From assembly GCF_910592395.1 (NCBI RefSeq), contig NC_088310.1, positions 27,731,491 through 27,795,490 on the forward strand: a stretch of DNA of 64,000 nucleotides, written 5' to 3'. Made by a program: the position numbers and the translations under genes. The stretch comes from Lineus longissimus (Eukaryota > Nemertea > Pilidiophora > Heteronemertea > Lineidae). This document shows positions 63,553-64,000 of this stretch, piece by piece; the stretch's first letter is position 1, and each line of letters starts with the position of its first letter. The notes below the pieces were generated by a model. It had not been told where the DNA came from. It saw only the letters and a program-made list of their open reading frames with translations, and did no database searches.

Positions 63553-63617
63553 TTTTATATGCCCGAAATGCCGGTGATTTTTCTTGAAAATTCCAGAAGC
63601 ATGACCCGGAACCGGAA
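63553..63617 (-). promoter_or_regulatory. AHSA1 promoter: TATA box, four-unit heat-shock element, paired ETS-type sites
   Basis: Read toward the gene: two abutting CCGGAA motifs (63606-63617 on plus), then TTCTTGAAAATTCCAGAA at 63581-63598, which is four perfect alternating TTC/GAA units at 2-base spacing, then TATAAAA on the minus strand (63553-63559). The HSE is 69-86 nt upstream of the ATG and 21 bp from the TATA box. A TSS about 30 nt past the TATA would leave a very short 5' UTR. Confidence 0.75.
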
Positions 63618-63827
63618 ACTTGTGGCCACCTTCTGCTAAAATAGTGAACTAATCCTAAAATTAGCACACGACGTTTTGATAGCGGGAATTTTAAAAAGAT
63701 CTCTCTCCAATACTTGAATAAAATCATAATTCATGTGATAACAATCAACGTCTGGTTTAAAACTATCTTCTGTAGTGCATCAATATCTAATATATTGCAG
63801 CTTAGCGTGATGAAAAGCAACTTGTAT

Positions 63828-63910
63828 AAGCCAACCTTGATTCATACAGGTTGTCCCAGAAAAAATGCACAAGCCACACCCTTGATTCATACAGGTTGCC
63901 CCAGAAAATA
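63828..63910. repeat. 43-bp tandem duplication upstream of AHSA1
   Basis: AAGCCA(A)CC..TTGATTCATACAGGTTG(T/C)CCCAGAAAA begins at 63828 and 63871. The CAGGTTGTCCCAGAAAA core resembles ends of some mariner-like elements, but this is only a resemblance. Confidence 0.75.
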
Positions 63911-64000
63911 CAGCTACGAAATCGAAGTTAAATAGTTAATACTTACTACATTGCGGCTTTTTATCTTTTGTGGTTCAGACTTATTTCATATTTGGTCTGC

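Noticed and set aside
63828-63910. mariner element end
   Set aside because: Only about 17 bases resemble a mariner-type terminus and no matching opposite end was seen; kept as a 43-bp duplication only.

Overview
The window looks like nuclear DNA from a marine invertebrate bilaterian. Its genes have many short exons, GT-AG introns from about 0.1 to 9 kb, an AT-leaning base composition, and many non-autonomous repeats and minisatellites. There are no operons, bacterial-type genes or CRISPR arrays. The proteins are close to deuterostome/lophotrochozoan forms of their families; I cannot name the species.

Three genes can be read exon by exon. (1) GCH1, GTP cyclohydrolase I, plus strand, six coding exons between 10461 and 19102, 252 aa. 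(2) SAMD4/Smaug, an RNA-binding post-transcriptional repressor, plus strand, eleven coding exons between 32403 and 50895, about 678 aa, with at least one unseen upstream non-coding exon. (3) AHSA1/Aha1, the Hsp90 ATPase activator, minus strand, eight coding exons from 63512 down to 60857, 354 aa. All three reading frames stay in phase across every proposed junction, and all introns are GT-AG.

Layout: 1-10.3 kb is repeat-rich intergenic DNA: an inverted-repeat-bounded composite, hAT-like and other TIR elements, a tRNA-like segment, a 48-bp minisatellite and diverged direct repeats. 10.3-19.1 kb is GCH1, with a 449-bp triplicate in intron 1 and a perfect 34-bp inverted repeat in intron 4. 19.1 to about 22 kb is the probable GCH1 3' UTR, carrying a large imperfect inverted repeat. 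22-32 kb has no recognisable gene; it holds a 68-bp minisatellite and a TIR element with pogo-like ends. 32.4-50.9 kb is SAMD4, whose 9.2-kb intron holds a (GTC)n tract followed by a 302-bp unit repeated about five times. 50.9-60.8 kb is 3' UTR and intergenic DNA between the convergent SAMD4 and AHSA1, with a second locus of the same 68-bp minisatellite. 60.9-63.5 kb is AHSA1, with a TATA box, a four-unit heat-shock element and paired ETS-type sites just upstream.

The three genes do not form one pathway: BH4 synthesis, mRNA repression and Hsp90 co-chaperone activity. Their grouping looks like retained ancestral linkage: GCH1 and SAMD4A are neighbours in human 14q22.2, and AHSA1 lies on the same human chromosome. 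I found no clear new biological system. The best second-look items are the AHSA1 stress promoter, the conserved adjacency, and several structured repeat arrays.
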